From Acheta domesticus (lineage: Eukaryota > Arthropoda > Insecta > Orthoptera > Gryllidae), in the NCBI GenBank assembly GCA_031308135.1, contig JAHLJT010008446.1, forward strand, positions 166,617,285 through 166,681,284: a stretch of 64,000 nt of DNA, read 5' to 3'. The first letter of the stretch is position 1; every line of letters starts with the position of its first letter. The notes below the pieces were generated by a model. It worked only from the letters and a program-made list of their open reading frames with translations, did no database searches and was not told the origin of the DNA. A program made the position numbers and the translations under genes. Positions 35,210 through 46,577 of the stretch are shown here, in pieces.

Positions 35210-37080
35210 TCTACCTCTTTTTCCGACTATTTTACAGTCAACAGTCGTGTTTAAGAATTGATTATTTCTAAAAATCTATCCAAAGAATTTTGCTTTTCTG
35301 TTCCAAGTGGTTTTTGTAGAGATCTCCTTCACTTTCACTAAAATTACGTTATTTGAAAATGTTTCACGCCAGGAAACCAGTAGTTTTCGTCACAATCACA
35401 TCTCACAAGCTTCTAAACGACTCTTGTCTGTTTGTAAAAGCGCCCATCCTTCACGTCCGTATAATAGGACACTCAGACATAACTTTTCAGACAATTTTCT
35501 CTAATATCCAAATTTAGGTTGGTATTTGTGAGCAACTTTGTTTTATTTAGGAACAACTTCTTTGCTAGTGTAATTACGCTTTCTTATTTCTGTTGTGCTT
35601 TTATTGTCTTCAGTGCAAGTGTAACCTAAATAGCAAAAGTTGTGTCCATATTTCTATTTCTGTTGTATGTAACATTATTTTATTTGAGCTGTAGTTTTTC
35701 TCTTCCAAATATCATGAATTTAGATTTCTTTATTATAATTTTGATGAAGAACCTTTGCAGAACTCATTCGAGGCTACTTATCATTTTCTGTAAATCTTTT
35801 CTTTGTACTAGCTAAGATTGCTATGTCATCAGCATATCTTAAACAGTGTAGTTCTAAACCATTAAATTTGATGCCCTTTGTTTTTTCCTTTAAGTGTTTG
35901 ATGGGTTTCTTCTATAAACAAGTTGAACAAAAGGAGTGAAAGGGAGTATCCTTGTCTTACTCCATTTCTGATCTTCGCTTTGGTCTCCTGGTTATTGATA
36001 GTTATTCTTGCGAATTGATTTTTTATAGAGATGCAGGATAATTCTTTGGTCCTTCCAATGTAAGTGTACGCCTTTCTTGATCTCAAATAGTATTTTCCAG
36101 GGAATCTTGTCAAAGCTTTTTCCAAGTCTATGAATGCTACTATGTTATCCTGTTCTTATCCATTTCTCTGTCTAAGATGCTCCTGAGTGCAATAATAGCT
36201 TCTCTCATATCTCTTTCCTGACCTAAATCCGAATAGACCTTTATCCAAACGTTGTTCAATCTTACCTTTTATTCGGTTTTTGATTATTGTGGTGAGAATT
36301 TTGGCAGCGTGAGATATAAGGAAAATTGTTCTATAATTTTCGCATGAAGTTGTGTTTCATTTTTTATGTACAGTTATTGGCTTCGCTTTCTGAAATTCTT
36401 CAGGTATTTCACCAGTCTCGTAGCTCTTGCATATTAGTTTAAACAATATATCTTTCAGAGTGTTTCCACTAAATTTGATTAGTTCTCCTGGCAATTCAAT
36501 CTGGTCATGTGGCCTTCCTATCTTTGAGCTCCGCTACCACTTTATCAAAAATATGTACCAGTGGGGCCTTTCTCATCTTCTGGTACATCAGCTTCATTTT
36601 CTATATATTCCCATTCATTCTCAAGTTTTACATCACTATATAGTTTTCTAAGTAGTTTTTTTCAGCAACTGATCATTTAATCGTCTTCCAAACTAATTCT
36701 CCGCTTTCATCTCTCAGAATGTGTGACTTTATCTTGGCTTGTATTCTGTGGATTTAATTAACTGATTAAGACCTACCTACTCTTCCGTTTTATGTTTTTC
36801 TCTATTTTCAGAAGTTTCTCCCATCTACCTCTCATTTGCTTCTCTGCACATCTTTGTAATTTTGTTTTTTGTCATCTTGTAATTCTGCCAACCTTCTGCT
36901 GAATAGACTTTTCTCCATTTATTTATTTTACTGATCAGCTGGAGAATCTCTTCTATTATCCATGTTTTCCGTGGTACAAATTTTGGCTTGCGTATAAAAT
37001 TTCGTTTGAAGATGTTTTAAGGGTTTCTTTGATACTATCCCATGTGGATATTTCAACAATTATATATCTGGCTATTTTGC
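35210..37080 (-). mobile_element. RTE-like LINE fragment 2 (reverse transcriptase and 3' part)
   Basis: On the minus strand the region starts (about 37050) in the linker before the reverse transcriptase (WIIEEILQLISKINKWRK-like). It continues with a FDKVVAELKDRKATGPDQIA-like block (about 36.55 kb), an FLISHAAKILTTII block, FIDLEKAFDKIPW (motif A, about 36.12 kb), RNGVRQG (motif B, about 35.97 kb) and RYADDIAILAS (about 35.83 kb; YADD intact). It ends with a CYLGYTCTEDNKSTTEIR block (about 35.6 kb), LCLSVLLYGREGWAF (about 35.45 kb) and a C-terminal tail. Many frameshifts break it, and the endonuclease is missing. Its closest neighbour in sequence type is fragment 3, just upstream on the same strand. 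Confidence 0.75.
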
Positions 37081-39600
37081 TGATATTGAGCTGAAGTTCA
37101 GCTTCTGTTTCAGCAATCAAAACTTGATCGTCTGCATATAGATGGAATTTATAAAACAGTTTTCTGCAATCTCAATACCACAAGAGGCATAACAATTCCA
37201 TTCATTCTGCATTTCATCTATGTACAGATTAAACAGAGTTGCTGATGAGCTACAACCCTGTCGTACTCCTAGATTTATATTCAGAAATGTTTTGCCGATT
37301 TTGAAAGCAGTGTCGATACATATTCTGCTTCCAGCGTTATAGGATTTTAATTACTTGGATGAGATATCCCCTTCTTTATTAAAACTTCCCACAGCAGTGG
37401 TCGTCTAACTTTATCACACGCTTTCACGTGGTCAGTAAAGGCTATGTGTGTTACAAGATTATATTCTATTCTTTTTTCTATTAGTATTTTGAGTGTAAAT
37501 ACGCTATCTGAAGAAAATCGTCCTTTTCTAAATCCGTTTTGTTGTTCACTGATAATGGTGTCAGCTATTGGTTTTCAGTCTTTCGGAGAGTATTCTAGTA
37601 TATACTCTATAAACAGCAGTTAGCAAACTTATTCCTCTATAATTTCCACAGACTGATCTATCACCTCTTTTATAAATGGGTTTTACAATAGCCACCTTCC
37701 AGTCTTCTGGTATTTGACAATAGTTCCAGCACATATTAATGAAGTACAACAGTCGCGATATCAAAACAGGGCCACCACATTTCAATAATTCAATATTCAT
37801 ATTGTCTATTCCTGTAGCTTTGCTATTTATATTAATTTTAAATGCACATTCTAATTCTTTCATACTTATAGAATCTAAATGTTCTGATACGTAATTTTCT
37901 TGGATGTCTCCATTGTTCTCTATATCACAACACAGTTCTTTGTAGTACTGCAACCAATCTTGTTCTTTGATAACATTTATATTGGCTGTGCCTTTCTCTT
38001 CTTATTAAGATGTTTCAACACTTTGTATGCGTGTTCTTGCCGTCCATGAGCATCATCTTCAATACAACTTATATAATAATCCCAGCTTTTCCGATAAGCT
38101 TCTCTAATCTTTTTCTTTGCTTTTGCACATTTTCTTTTTTAATCAAATTTGTTTTCTTGTAACGGAGTCTGGAGCATTTTCTTGTAGGCATTTTTCTTTT
38201 CTTTTACAGCTTCCTCGAGATCCTCTGTCCAGATTTTGATGCCTCTTCTTCAGTAGTTTTTATATCTATAGCCAAGGGTTTCTTCTGCTGCCGCCTCCAC
38301 AGATCGTTTTATATTTGCCCATTCTTCTTCTATCTTAATGCTTAGTAAATTCATTGTCAAATGATAGTTAATACGATTTTTATTTAAGTATGATATACTC
38401 TGATCTTTTAATAAGTTTACTTTACATGTTAATCATTTCTCTTGAATCTTTCCTTTTCTACTCCTTTTCCATGGAGCCATGATATTCACTGTTGCTCGAA
38501 CCATAAAATGGTCAGAATTGATATCTTCTCCTTTGAATACATACACATTTTAACCAGATTTTGTGTTTTTATATTTACAATAATGTAATCAATGAGGCTA
38601 CGTGTTCCTCTTGCTGCCCTGGTAAGTTTATTAATATCTTTCTTCCGGAAGAATGTATTCGTTATTTTTAGCTCATTATAAACACACAAATCAATTAACC
38701 TTCTTCCATTATTGTTAACTGTTGTCAGGCAACATCAGACACAAGTTGTGAGCCTACTCTTGCATTGAGATCTCCTGCAACTATGATATAATCGTTTTTA
38801 TTAATTGTGTGTTTATCACATTTTGCATATCTTAATAGTATGCTTCACTATCTTCATTTCTACCTTCTTCCGGAGCAATGTTTCCAGTTATATAACCTCG
38901 TGGTACTTTTAAACGCAACAATATTATTCTATCATTGATAAATTTATAGCTTCTGATATATCCTTTCCATTTTGTATCAATTAGAATAGCTACACCACTA
39001 CTAGCGTGCCTTGTCTGAGTTACCCCAGTCCACAACATAACCATATCTCTAATATCTGACGTTTCGCGAAATTTTCTTTTTTGTCTCAGGTAGCACAGCA
39101 ATATTAATTTTCTTTCTGATCAAAACTTCTATTATTTCTTCTCCTTCTGTATGCAATTCTCGAATATTCCAAGTCATTATATTTAAATTACCAATAATCC
39201 CATTTCGTTTACCTTTCTTCTTGGCGGTGTCGTTATCAAAATTTGAGTCCGACATATTTCCATCGAACAAGCGAGTATATAAATTAATTACAGAAACGTT
39301 ACCAGCGTCTCGTGGAATGCAATGCCTGATAGGGCCGCTATCTTCAGGTCTGGCATCCTACCTAGCGATGTACTTTCCACAGTAGCTAGGGTGGCCCCAT
39401 CCGCCATTTCTGCCGTTGGGGTCTTTGCCTTTGTTACCCCAGGTATGCGCTGTAGCTGGCTAGACCGTACCTCAAAATATCCGTGAGGCGCTCCAGCATG
39501 GTCGCTACACACCATTCTAGCAAATTTACTAGAACCCCCATCTCTCGTTTGTCGACCCATGCCGCCGAAGGGATTGAGTACCACAACCTTGGAATAGGTT
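37081..39600 (-). mobile_element. RTE-like LINE fragment 3 (endonuclease to motif B)
   Basis: Minus-strand frames give an APE-type endonuclease start, LNIMTWNIRELHTEGEEIIE and KKINIAVLPETKKK (39.2-39.05 kb). They continue with SSGVAILIDTKWKGYIRSYK and INDRIILLRLKVPRGY (39.0-38.9 kb), the AGDLNARVGS region (38.77 kb), and RAARGTRSLIDYIIVN (38.6 kb). Then come the reverse transcriptase blocks NSKATGIDNMNIELLKCGG, WKVAIVKPIYKRGDRSVCGN and YRGISLLTAVYRVY (37.9-37.6 kb), a FRKGRFSSDSVFTLKILIEK block (37.5 kb), and a decayed NLGVRQGCSSSATLFNLYID (motif B, about 37.25 kb). It then runs into fragment 2. The order is typical of RTE-like LINEs often labelled 'craniofacial development protein 2-like' in insect annotations. 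Frames are broken several times. Confidence 0.8.
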
Positions 39601-39659
39601 ACTCGACGTAACAGGACCTACCACGTGAAGGTGAGAGAGGAGTTGAGATGGAGAGGCTA

Positions 39660-40620
39660 AGAGAGACTTACTTGCGAGAGTCTCTTATTTTTGCTTCCAC
39701 CTCCTTTAGCCCTAATGGTGTTAGTAATCGTCAAATTATAGTGTTCGCAGAATTCTAAAAGCCGTCTTCCTCTTTCGTTCAGTTTGTTTCCTAGACCGTA
39801 TCTGCCTGTAGTCTTTTCATTTATGTGACCTCCTACTGTGTATTGAAGTCTCCCATTATAATGATGTTGTCCTTTGGCTTTGTCGTAGTTAATAATTCTT
39901 CAATTTGTTCATAAATCAATTCTAAATCTTCTTCTTCTGAACTTCTTGTTGGGAAATACAATTGAATCAGAATCAGGTCAACCGGTTTCGTTGCAGTTTT
40001 TTATCATCATTAATCTCCTGTTTACATGGAAGGTGTTGGTGACGTTTCTGGTCCACTCTCATTTCAATAATATTGCAACACCATTGTTTCCTGTTTTTTA
40101 CTGTATATCACTCTAAAATCTTCATTGTTAAAATCTCCTTTCCCTGACCATCCAATTTATCATAAACCTAAAATGTCAATATGTTTCTTTTTCATTATTG
40201 TTTTAATTTCCTCAAATTTCCCTATTCTAAAGAAGTGTTCTTTCATTCCATGTACCAATCTTTGTTATTCCTTTCTTTGACTTTTCAGTTTGATGGCAAG
40301 GATTTCTCATGTTCACGACCTGGGACGCCTCACCCTAACTTCCCCTGCAAGATCATGGTACACGAATCCCATGATCAGGAACACCAACATCTATTTTCAT
40401 CTGTCATGTCATGGTGGCACGTCAAGGGACATCCAATGGATCTTCAATGCAGTGGTTTCCCGTTACCTCCTGCATCCTCTGCTGTTGACCACACAGTGGC
40501 TCATCCGCCTTCATAGAAGCAATTTCCCGCTCCAAGGGTAACTGTTAACCCTTAACCTCTACCACCTCATCCGCTTTCAGAGGAAGTCGTTGGCACTTGA
40601 TACAAGTTACCTTCTACGTT
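39660..40620 (-). mobile_element. RTE-like LINE fragment 4 (5' region and endonuclease)
   Basis: On the minus strand 40250-39680 translates to HGMKEHFFRIGKFEEIKTIM, HIDILGL, IGWSGKGDFNNEDFRVIYS, KPVDLILIQLYFPTRSSEEE, DLELIYEQIEELLTTTKPKD and NIIIMGDFN. This is an APE-type endonuclease of the same LINE class as fragments 2 and 3, with stops and frame changes. The part at 40290-40610 may be its 5' untranslated region. It adjoins fragment 3, so the three fragments probably represent two or three separate insertions in the same orientation. Confidence 0.75.
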
Positions 40621-40739
40621 AGCAACAATATGTTCAGTCTCGTACATTCTATTAGTTTGGCAACGTATTGCATGCTGTATTTTTACGTTAGGATTCCCCT
40701 GCAAAGTTTATACTAAAGTATTACCAACATTTTAGGTCA

Positions 40740-42250
40740 CTTTATATCTTAAGAAAGGAGTTGAAGAGTACGCCAACTTTTGCTGAAAGCGGGAACAGAA
40801 TATCGTTACTCAACGCCCTGGAAAAAGCAGTCTGCACGCAATTCCAAAACACCACGATAATGTTTTCTTTGTTTATTGATTTGGATATGATTGAGAGAAT
40901 TACAGAATCCACCAACATAAAAAATGAAATGGATTTAGAGATGAATAAAAATAATCGCCAGCACGTATGACTGACAAAGAGGAAATGAAGGCAGTAATTG
41001 TGCTACGTATTTTGGCTGGGTCTGTGAAATCAGGCACCAAAATCTTGCTGAATTGTAGAATGTGGACAATATGGGTATTGAAATTGTCCGTTGTACTTTG
41101 AATTTGAAAATATTTCAATTTTTGCTACGAAACATGGGCTTGGATGTGACAACACGCGCAGACTGGTAGAAAAGTTAATTCCAAGTATTAGATGCTTTCC
41201 TGATGAATTTTCAGACTTGTTTAGCAACTAAATTCTTAAAACATTTTTTAATAACACCCAAAAAATGTTAATAATAGATGAAGAATATTATATTAATTTG
41301 TTTTTCAATAATTTAGCATATATCATGACAAGCGTTTGAGGGTCTGGAGACAACGTTACCAATTTTGTTTCAAAAAGTCACGTTACCACTGCAGGGTTAA
41401 TGCTGTAAATATTTTTTCGTTAACATTACAGGTGTCTCCTTTCATGATACCCTCTATTGTTATGTTTCTTTTCTTATGGCAAAGAATGGTCCAGTGATCC
41501 ATGAAATGTTTGAATATTTTTCAACTCTTCTGAAGGTAGTCGTGCTTTCCACTAAGTGGATCTCCAAGGCCCGGTAGTCTCTTTCCCTTAACGTATCTTT
41601 TAACGTATAAGAAACACATTTATGTTGTTGGAATTTATTCCTTATCATTCCAGACTTCATTATTTGCTTGCCAAGAGACATAAATCATGACCATATAAAT
41701 ATGGAATAAATAGTTTTTTGTATTGGGTTTCTAGGAACGGATTTACACTAAATGGCAAAATATACTATGGAAAAATAGAAGATGAACCCGTTGCAAGAGA
41801 TGGTGCATCGAAATGGTGAAGGATTTGTTACAGTTATTATTCACTGATGGTGATAACTTTACGACTAATACCTTTTTTGAGTTTCTATTGTAAGATTTTC
41901 TAGTGATAACTTTTTACGTGCATATTCTTGGGTTAATTTCTAATGGAGAAGAAACTAACATTACGAGTTAACACACATGAAATAACATCAGAACTGTGAG
42001 ATTATAACGGTGGATAATTATGTTCTAAAATTACAAAATATAAATCTTTTTGTTTTTGTATCATACAAGTCCAAACAACAAAATAATTTATCTTCTTAGA
42101 ACAATACATCAAGACGTGACGACAAACAAGAAACCATCAATAATTCGTGCTTTTTTCAAGAGAAAGATTAGAGTTGACCTCACGGATAAAAAGTCGACCA
42201 ATGAGATTATTTTACAACAAGTTTGACGGTCCTTTGAAAGCGTTCGTAAT
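40740..42250 (+). pseudogene. Very decayed piggyBac-like transposase
   Basis: Scattered plus-strand pieces suggest a piggyBac-type protein. They are FSLFIDLDMIERITESTNIK (about 40866-40925), followed in the next frame by MTDKEEMKAVIVLRILAG (about 40968-41020; compare 'eE...fiGi.ilmG'). Then come LFTDGDNFTTNTFFEF (41838-41885; compare 'yfDNFyts..L...L') and KKPSIIRAFFKR...VDLTD (42130-42190; compare 'kP..i..YNk.MgGVDlsDq'). The order and spacing fit the family, but each match is weak and many stops lie between, so this is a tentative call. Confidence 0.4.
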
Positions 42251-42586
42251 CTTGAAAAAATGATTTAAGACTAATGTCAGTGGTATATGGGTATATGCAA
42301 TTAGTTGAAGAATATGAAAACATTAGTGAGAAACCCCAATATCCTCAAAAGAACCCTAAACGGTCTACACGATTTCGAGATTCACAGGAACACAAGTTTG
42401 GAAGTCCTGTAGATAATTTCCAAAGAAAATATAGAGGCATAATTACAAACGTTAATATCGTGGTAAAATTGATATAAATTATTTCTATTCAGAACATTAC
42501 TTTCTTTCCAGATGCTATTTATACCTCATCGCAAAAGACAAAGAACAAAATCACAGTGTTTCATGTGCGAAACAAACCTTTACCAG

Positions 42587-42589
<3 letters not shown>

Positions 42590-42661
<72 letters not shown>
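42590..42661. repeat. (TA)n microsatellite
   Basis: About 70 bases of uninterrupted TA dinucleotides. Confidence 0.95.
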
Positions 42662-42663
<2 letters not shown>

Positions 42664-42977
42664 GAAGAATGGGGAAAATAGTTTTATTAATAAATTATCA
42701 CGAAAAATAACATAAAGAAATGGTAACATTGTTAACCAGAGGAAATTAGTCATTTATTGATGGATTAGCAATAACACAGGGATTATAAACACTGAGAAGG
42801 ACTATGGGACAAGAATAGAAACAAGAGACTTTTGAAAAGAAGAACGGAGATAGAACATTTTGGAATTTTTACTACACTTCGTGTCAGGATCTTGTAGCGA
42901 TCGGATGTCGGACTGTGTACTTGGAAGTTATAGTTTCTCGAGATTGGCGCGTGATAGGATCAAGATGTACGCGCAGT

Positions 42978-43104
42978 AATCGTCATCTTTATTTATTTAT
43001 TTATTTAAATATAAATTTTTTTTATAAATATTTATTATAATAAATATTTATATTATATAATATTTTTTTAAAATTATTTATTTATTTAAAAATCGTCATC
43101 TTTA
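42978..43104. repeat. 99-bp pure A/T insert flanked by a 14-bp direct repeat
   Basis: AATCGTCATCTTTA occurs at 42978-42991 and 43091-43104. Between the copies (42992-43090) there are only A and T, with TTTA repeats at both ends and an inner palindrome-like AAATATTTATTATAATAAAT segment. The arrangement looks like a short insertion with a target duplication. Confidence 0.7.
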
Positions 43105-43995
43105 AGATTTAATTTTGAAATTGGAACTCGGTGCAAGAACTACATAGTTAAATTCAGGAGTATCGGGATCGTAGGATGTTTTCTTAGAATAATTAATTAA
43201 CCGAGTGTGTATTGAAGCGGACACCGGAATCCAGGAGAAGATAGGGTGCTGTGAAGCTGAACTGGTATTTAACTGCCAAGTGTGTTGACGCCGAAAGGAC
43301 AAGGAAGTATTCCTCGAAGCCCGAATTTGAGAAAGACATAAAACAGTTAAATTTTGATGTTCAAGCTCTAAGAGTAATTACAAATTTGGTTAAAGCAATA
43401 ATTAAAATTTAAAATTGTAATAATTAGTAGATGGCCGTCAATAGGGAAAATTAATTGTCAAGTAAATAATATGATAATGCATGTAAGAGATTGATGAAAA
43501 ATTTCTAAGAATAAAAAAGAGACGTACGACACTTCATGTCGTTACGTGCATATATAAATTCTCGTTTCATTCATTAGAAATTAGGTATTTCAAAATTATT
43601 CCCTTTGTATTATTGGTAACCAAAGCGTAAGTATAAGATCCATCGACCGAGTCCTCGTAGAGCGGTATTTTCAGCCCACGCCAAATGCAGAGAGTAAATA
43701 TTCTTATTTTTCAGGAGCATCCAGTGGACGTGGTGTTGAGCTAGCCACCCACATGTACCACGTTCACGTTTCTAATTAAGATTTCTTAAAATTAAAAAAA
43801 AGAAAAGACGGGGGTATTACAGTGGTAAGCCTAATGTGGGGGCGTGAAATTTGATAGGAAAGACCGGATAATTACCGTATTGTGTGATGAGTTTTATTTA
43901 TTGATTAAACAGCCATTTTGAATACAGTAAGTTTTTTCAAAGAATTTTTGCAATAGAACAGTGAAAACTTCCCACTTTTTTTTAAGTGAATGAAC
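43105..43995. other. No gene seen
   Basis: AT-rich sequence with no recognisable coding region. Confidence 0.4.
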
Positions 43996-43999
43996 GTTT

Positions 44000-44177
44000 A
44001 ATAATAATAATAATAATAATAATAATGCCTTGTATATGTTCAATTATTCATAATATACATATAAGAAACTCCTGAAGAGAGCGCGAACATCGACGCGATG
44101 TTTTGTAACATTACGCGCCTGCTGGCGTTTCGCGAACCCACGCAGCAACCACGCACGTTTGAAGTATCGTTGTTAGC
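44000..44177. mobile_element. MITE-like repeat copy 2, left part (interrupted)
   Basis: After a short (AAT)n run, 44030-44177 matches 7120-7245 plus 7722-7740 of the MITE-like element (ACATATAAGAAAC, GAACATCGACGC, ACATTACGCGCCTGC, GTTTGAAGTATCG). Its right end continues at 45913-45960. The intervening 1.7 kb is an insertion flanked by a 20-bp direct repeat. Confidence 0.55.
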
Positions 44178-44216
44178 TTTAATAATAATAATAATAATAA
44201 TGTAATAATAATAATA
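44178..44216. repeat. (TAA)n array at 5' junction of LINE copy D
   Basis: TAA units interrupted once by TG. They separate the 20-bp repeat from the truncated 5' end of the Dong-like copy D. Confidence 0.9.
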
Positions 44217-45282
44217 AGTATGTAGTCAGCCATCAAGATGACCCACTAATGAGGCAGGTCATGAATCTGACCGAAGAATGGAAACAGAGGCATTGTCAGT
44301 GTAGCAAGAAGCATTGCGAACAAGACTATGCAGACACCCAGAATGACAGAGACACTGAACTTCTGATGCTACTTAACATGAAATTTGAGACACAAAAAAA
44401 AGTTAAAGAAATCGTGGAGAGACAAACCACTCCACGGACAATATTTGAAACGAATGGACAAGGTGCAGATTAATAAAGATCAATCATTTATGTGGCTTAA
44501 AAGGGGAAGAATGAAGCCAAAATCCGAAGCACTTGTAATAGCTGCCCAAGATCAGGCCTTGAGAACACGACATTATGATAAAGCGGTTCTCAAAATTTCC
44601 CAAGATGATAAATGCCGCATTTGCCAGGAGCAAGTAGAAACCATTGATCATATTGTCTCAGCTTGTCCAATCTTAGCAAAGACCGAATACCTGAAAAGAC
44701 ATGACAGGGTGTGTAGCTACCTCCACTGGCAGATCTGTATCGCCCTCGAAGTTCCAAACACATGCTCCAAGTGGTATGAACACTCACCAAAACCGGTGAC
44801 GTCTGTTGGATTGTGTAAGATATTGTACGACCTACAAATTCAAACTGATCGCACGATAGCGGCAAACAAACCGGATATAGTTATCCGGGATTGGCGAAAA
44901 AATCGTGTTTACTTATCGATGTTGCTGTACCTTGCGATCAAAACGTCGTTACCAAGGAGGCAGAGAAACGTCTTAAATACAAGAGTTTGGAAAGCGAGAT
45001 CAGCCGAATGTGGGGCGTAAAAGCACAGGTCGTCCCGATAGTTATCGGAGCTCTGGGATTTGTTCCGCAAAATTTGAGTAAGAACTTGTCTAAACTCCCT
45101 GGTAATTCAAAAAGACTGGGAAGTGCAAGAAATTGCTTTATTTGGAACAGCCCACACTTTGCGCAAAGTATTGTAGAGGCACTGATAGTCACCGAATCTA
45201 CTGCTTAGGTAGCTGGTTGCAACCTGGAGTAGATTTTATATTCAGCCGACTAATAACATCTTTAGTCGTGATGTAATGGAAA

Positions 45283-45283
<1 letters not shown>
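44217..45283 (+). mobile_element. R4/Dong-like LINE, copy D (5'-truncated, best-preserved C-terminus)
   Basis: The plus-strand frames at 44249-44473, 44385-45020 and 44891-45208 give the last third of the protein. A basic region comes first (KRMDKVQINKDQSFMWLKRG). A CCHC knuckle follows, CRICQEQVETIDHIVSACP from 44613 (C-x2-C-x8-H-x4-C). Then there is a restriction-like endonuclease core with KPDIVIRD (from about 44868), DVAVPCDQNVVTKE and EKRLKYKSLESEISRMWG, and finally VVPIVIGALGFVPQNL. This architecture, knuckle then PD-(D/E)XK endonuclease after the reverse transcriptase, defines the R2/R4 type of LINE; the closing VPIVIGALG block is what I know from the R4/Dong group. Two or three frameshifts kill it. 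Sequence matches copies A and C. It starts and ends at TAA arrays. Confidence 0.85.

Positions 45284-45336
<53 letters not shown>
45284..45336. repeat. (TAA)n array at 3' end of LINE copy D
   Basis: About 50 bases of uninterrupted TAA directly after the 3' end of copy D, which terminates in ...GTCGTGATGTAATGG. Confidence 0.95.
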
Positions 45337-45338
<2 letters not shown>

Positions 45339-45470
45339 GGGAAAGCGCACAATGTGCATAATTTATTCTCTCTTCTTTTTTTGCTAGAGAGAATATGCAG
45401 TCACATTGGAGATAGATGTTTCTTTTTTGTGCATTGTAAGACATGATACATATCACATAATTTCTCGCAC

Positions 45471-45501
<31 letters not shown>

Positions 45502-45912
45502 TGGTCGTTTAGTTCGTGGGAACTTTTCGTTTTATATACTTTTGTGGTGAAAACCATGTACAGCAAAGTTTACTACCGAGTGTCTTAAGTCATATCCTCT
45601 TCCCATCCATTCTCTTGTGGTCATTACATCCGTTGTATAAAATCATTCCCATATTTCTCTCTTAGTTCCTTCATTAATTCTTCGAGGTGTGGTGTGTTTG
45701 GTAGTAGCATTTGGCATCGCAGTTCTTCAACATAAAAGGACTCCCTTGTTAACTCATACACTAGTCGTGAGGGGGTAAACTTGGACACCCCTAAAGCTTT
45801 CTTCAGATAGGTAGATTTCACTTTCTCTATTTCTTTCAAGTCTCTCTTGTTCAAGTGTTTCCAGACGACATTGTTAGCATTAAGCATTAAGTTTTGAAGT
45901 ATCGTTGTTAGC

Positions 45913-46577
45913 ATTAAGTATTTTAGTTCCGTAAGAAGGTGATACCATGGATGAATACTAGAATTAACAGCTCCCTATCTGTCCTTAAGAATATGTTTCC
46001 TGCGCGATGGTGCTACGCTCATGCGAGATTCCATGTCGACAACTCCGGTCTTGTACGCTTGGCTTCCCGTCAGACGCGGTTGCTCTCCATGGTGTTAACA
46101 TCGGTTAGTGATGCTGCTCGTTCGCTATCATGTCATGTATTGAGCTTTTGGTACAACAATTTTCATGGTTCTCGAATCGACGTACCATTACCTTTCTTCA
46201 ATTTACCCAGACATCAAGAAAGGTGAGTTTTAGAAGGAGTTTTTATGGACACATGCAAATAAAATTCGATTGCATGTGGGTCCATGACACATGCAATCAA
46301 TTTTTATTTTGGCCCAAATTTCATGCTTGATAGAAACTGTAATCTAAATGTACCTGACCAACATGTAAAAGAATCGTATAATTTTCAAATTGGCTACGTG
46401 GTGATTTAGAATTCAAAATATATTCAACTTTCATTCCACTGGCATGTAAGCATTGATAGACTTAGCATTCCGAGTAATTCTATTATCAATGGTTTACTTT
46501 GTTGTAATTATTAGTACAGAGTTGGTTAATTTTTAAAATATTAACCATATTTACAGTAATTTTCACTAAAATACAAA
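45913..46577. other. MITE-like repeat copy 2, right end, then no gene seen
   Basis: 45913-45960 continues the interrupted MITE-like repeat (ATTAAGTATTTTAGTTCC; compare 7745-7770). The rest up to 46577 shows no recognisable coding region. Confidence 0.35.

Larger units (their letters stand above)
44158..45912 (-). mobile_element. 5'-truncated LINE insertion with 20-bp target duplication
   Basis: TTTGAAGTATCGTTGTTAGC is present at 44158-44177 and again at 45893-45912. Between the copies, minus-strand reading from 45892 gives LINE protein end sequence (IEKVKSTYLKKALGVSKFTP, SRLVYELTRESFYVEELRCQ, then ELREKYGNDFIQRM at 45624). This is followed by a 3' untranslated region with (TG)n at 45475-45500 and, at the far end (44178-44216), a (TTA)n-type tail. 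This is the plan of a 5'-truncated LINE integrated by target-primed reverse transcription. A Dong-like LINE then landed in its TAA/TTA tail (44217-45283). The clade is uncertain from the short protein tail. Confidence 0.65.

Noticed and set aside
45475..45500. Cys-Val repeat frame at the (CA)n run
   Set aside because: Dinucleotide repeat translation in the 3' untranslated part of a LINE.
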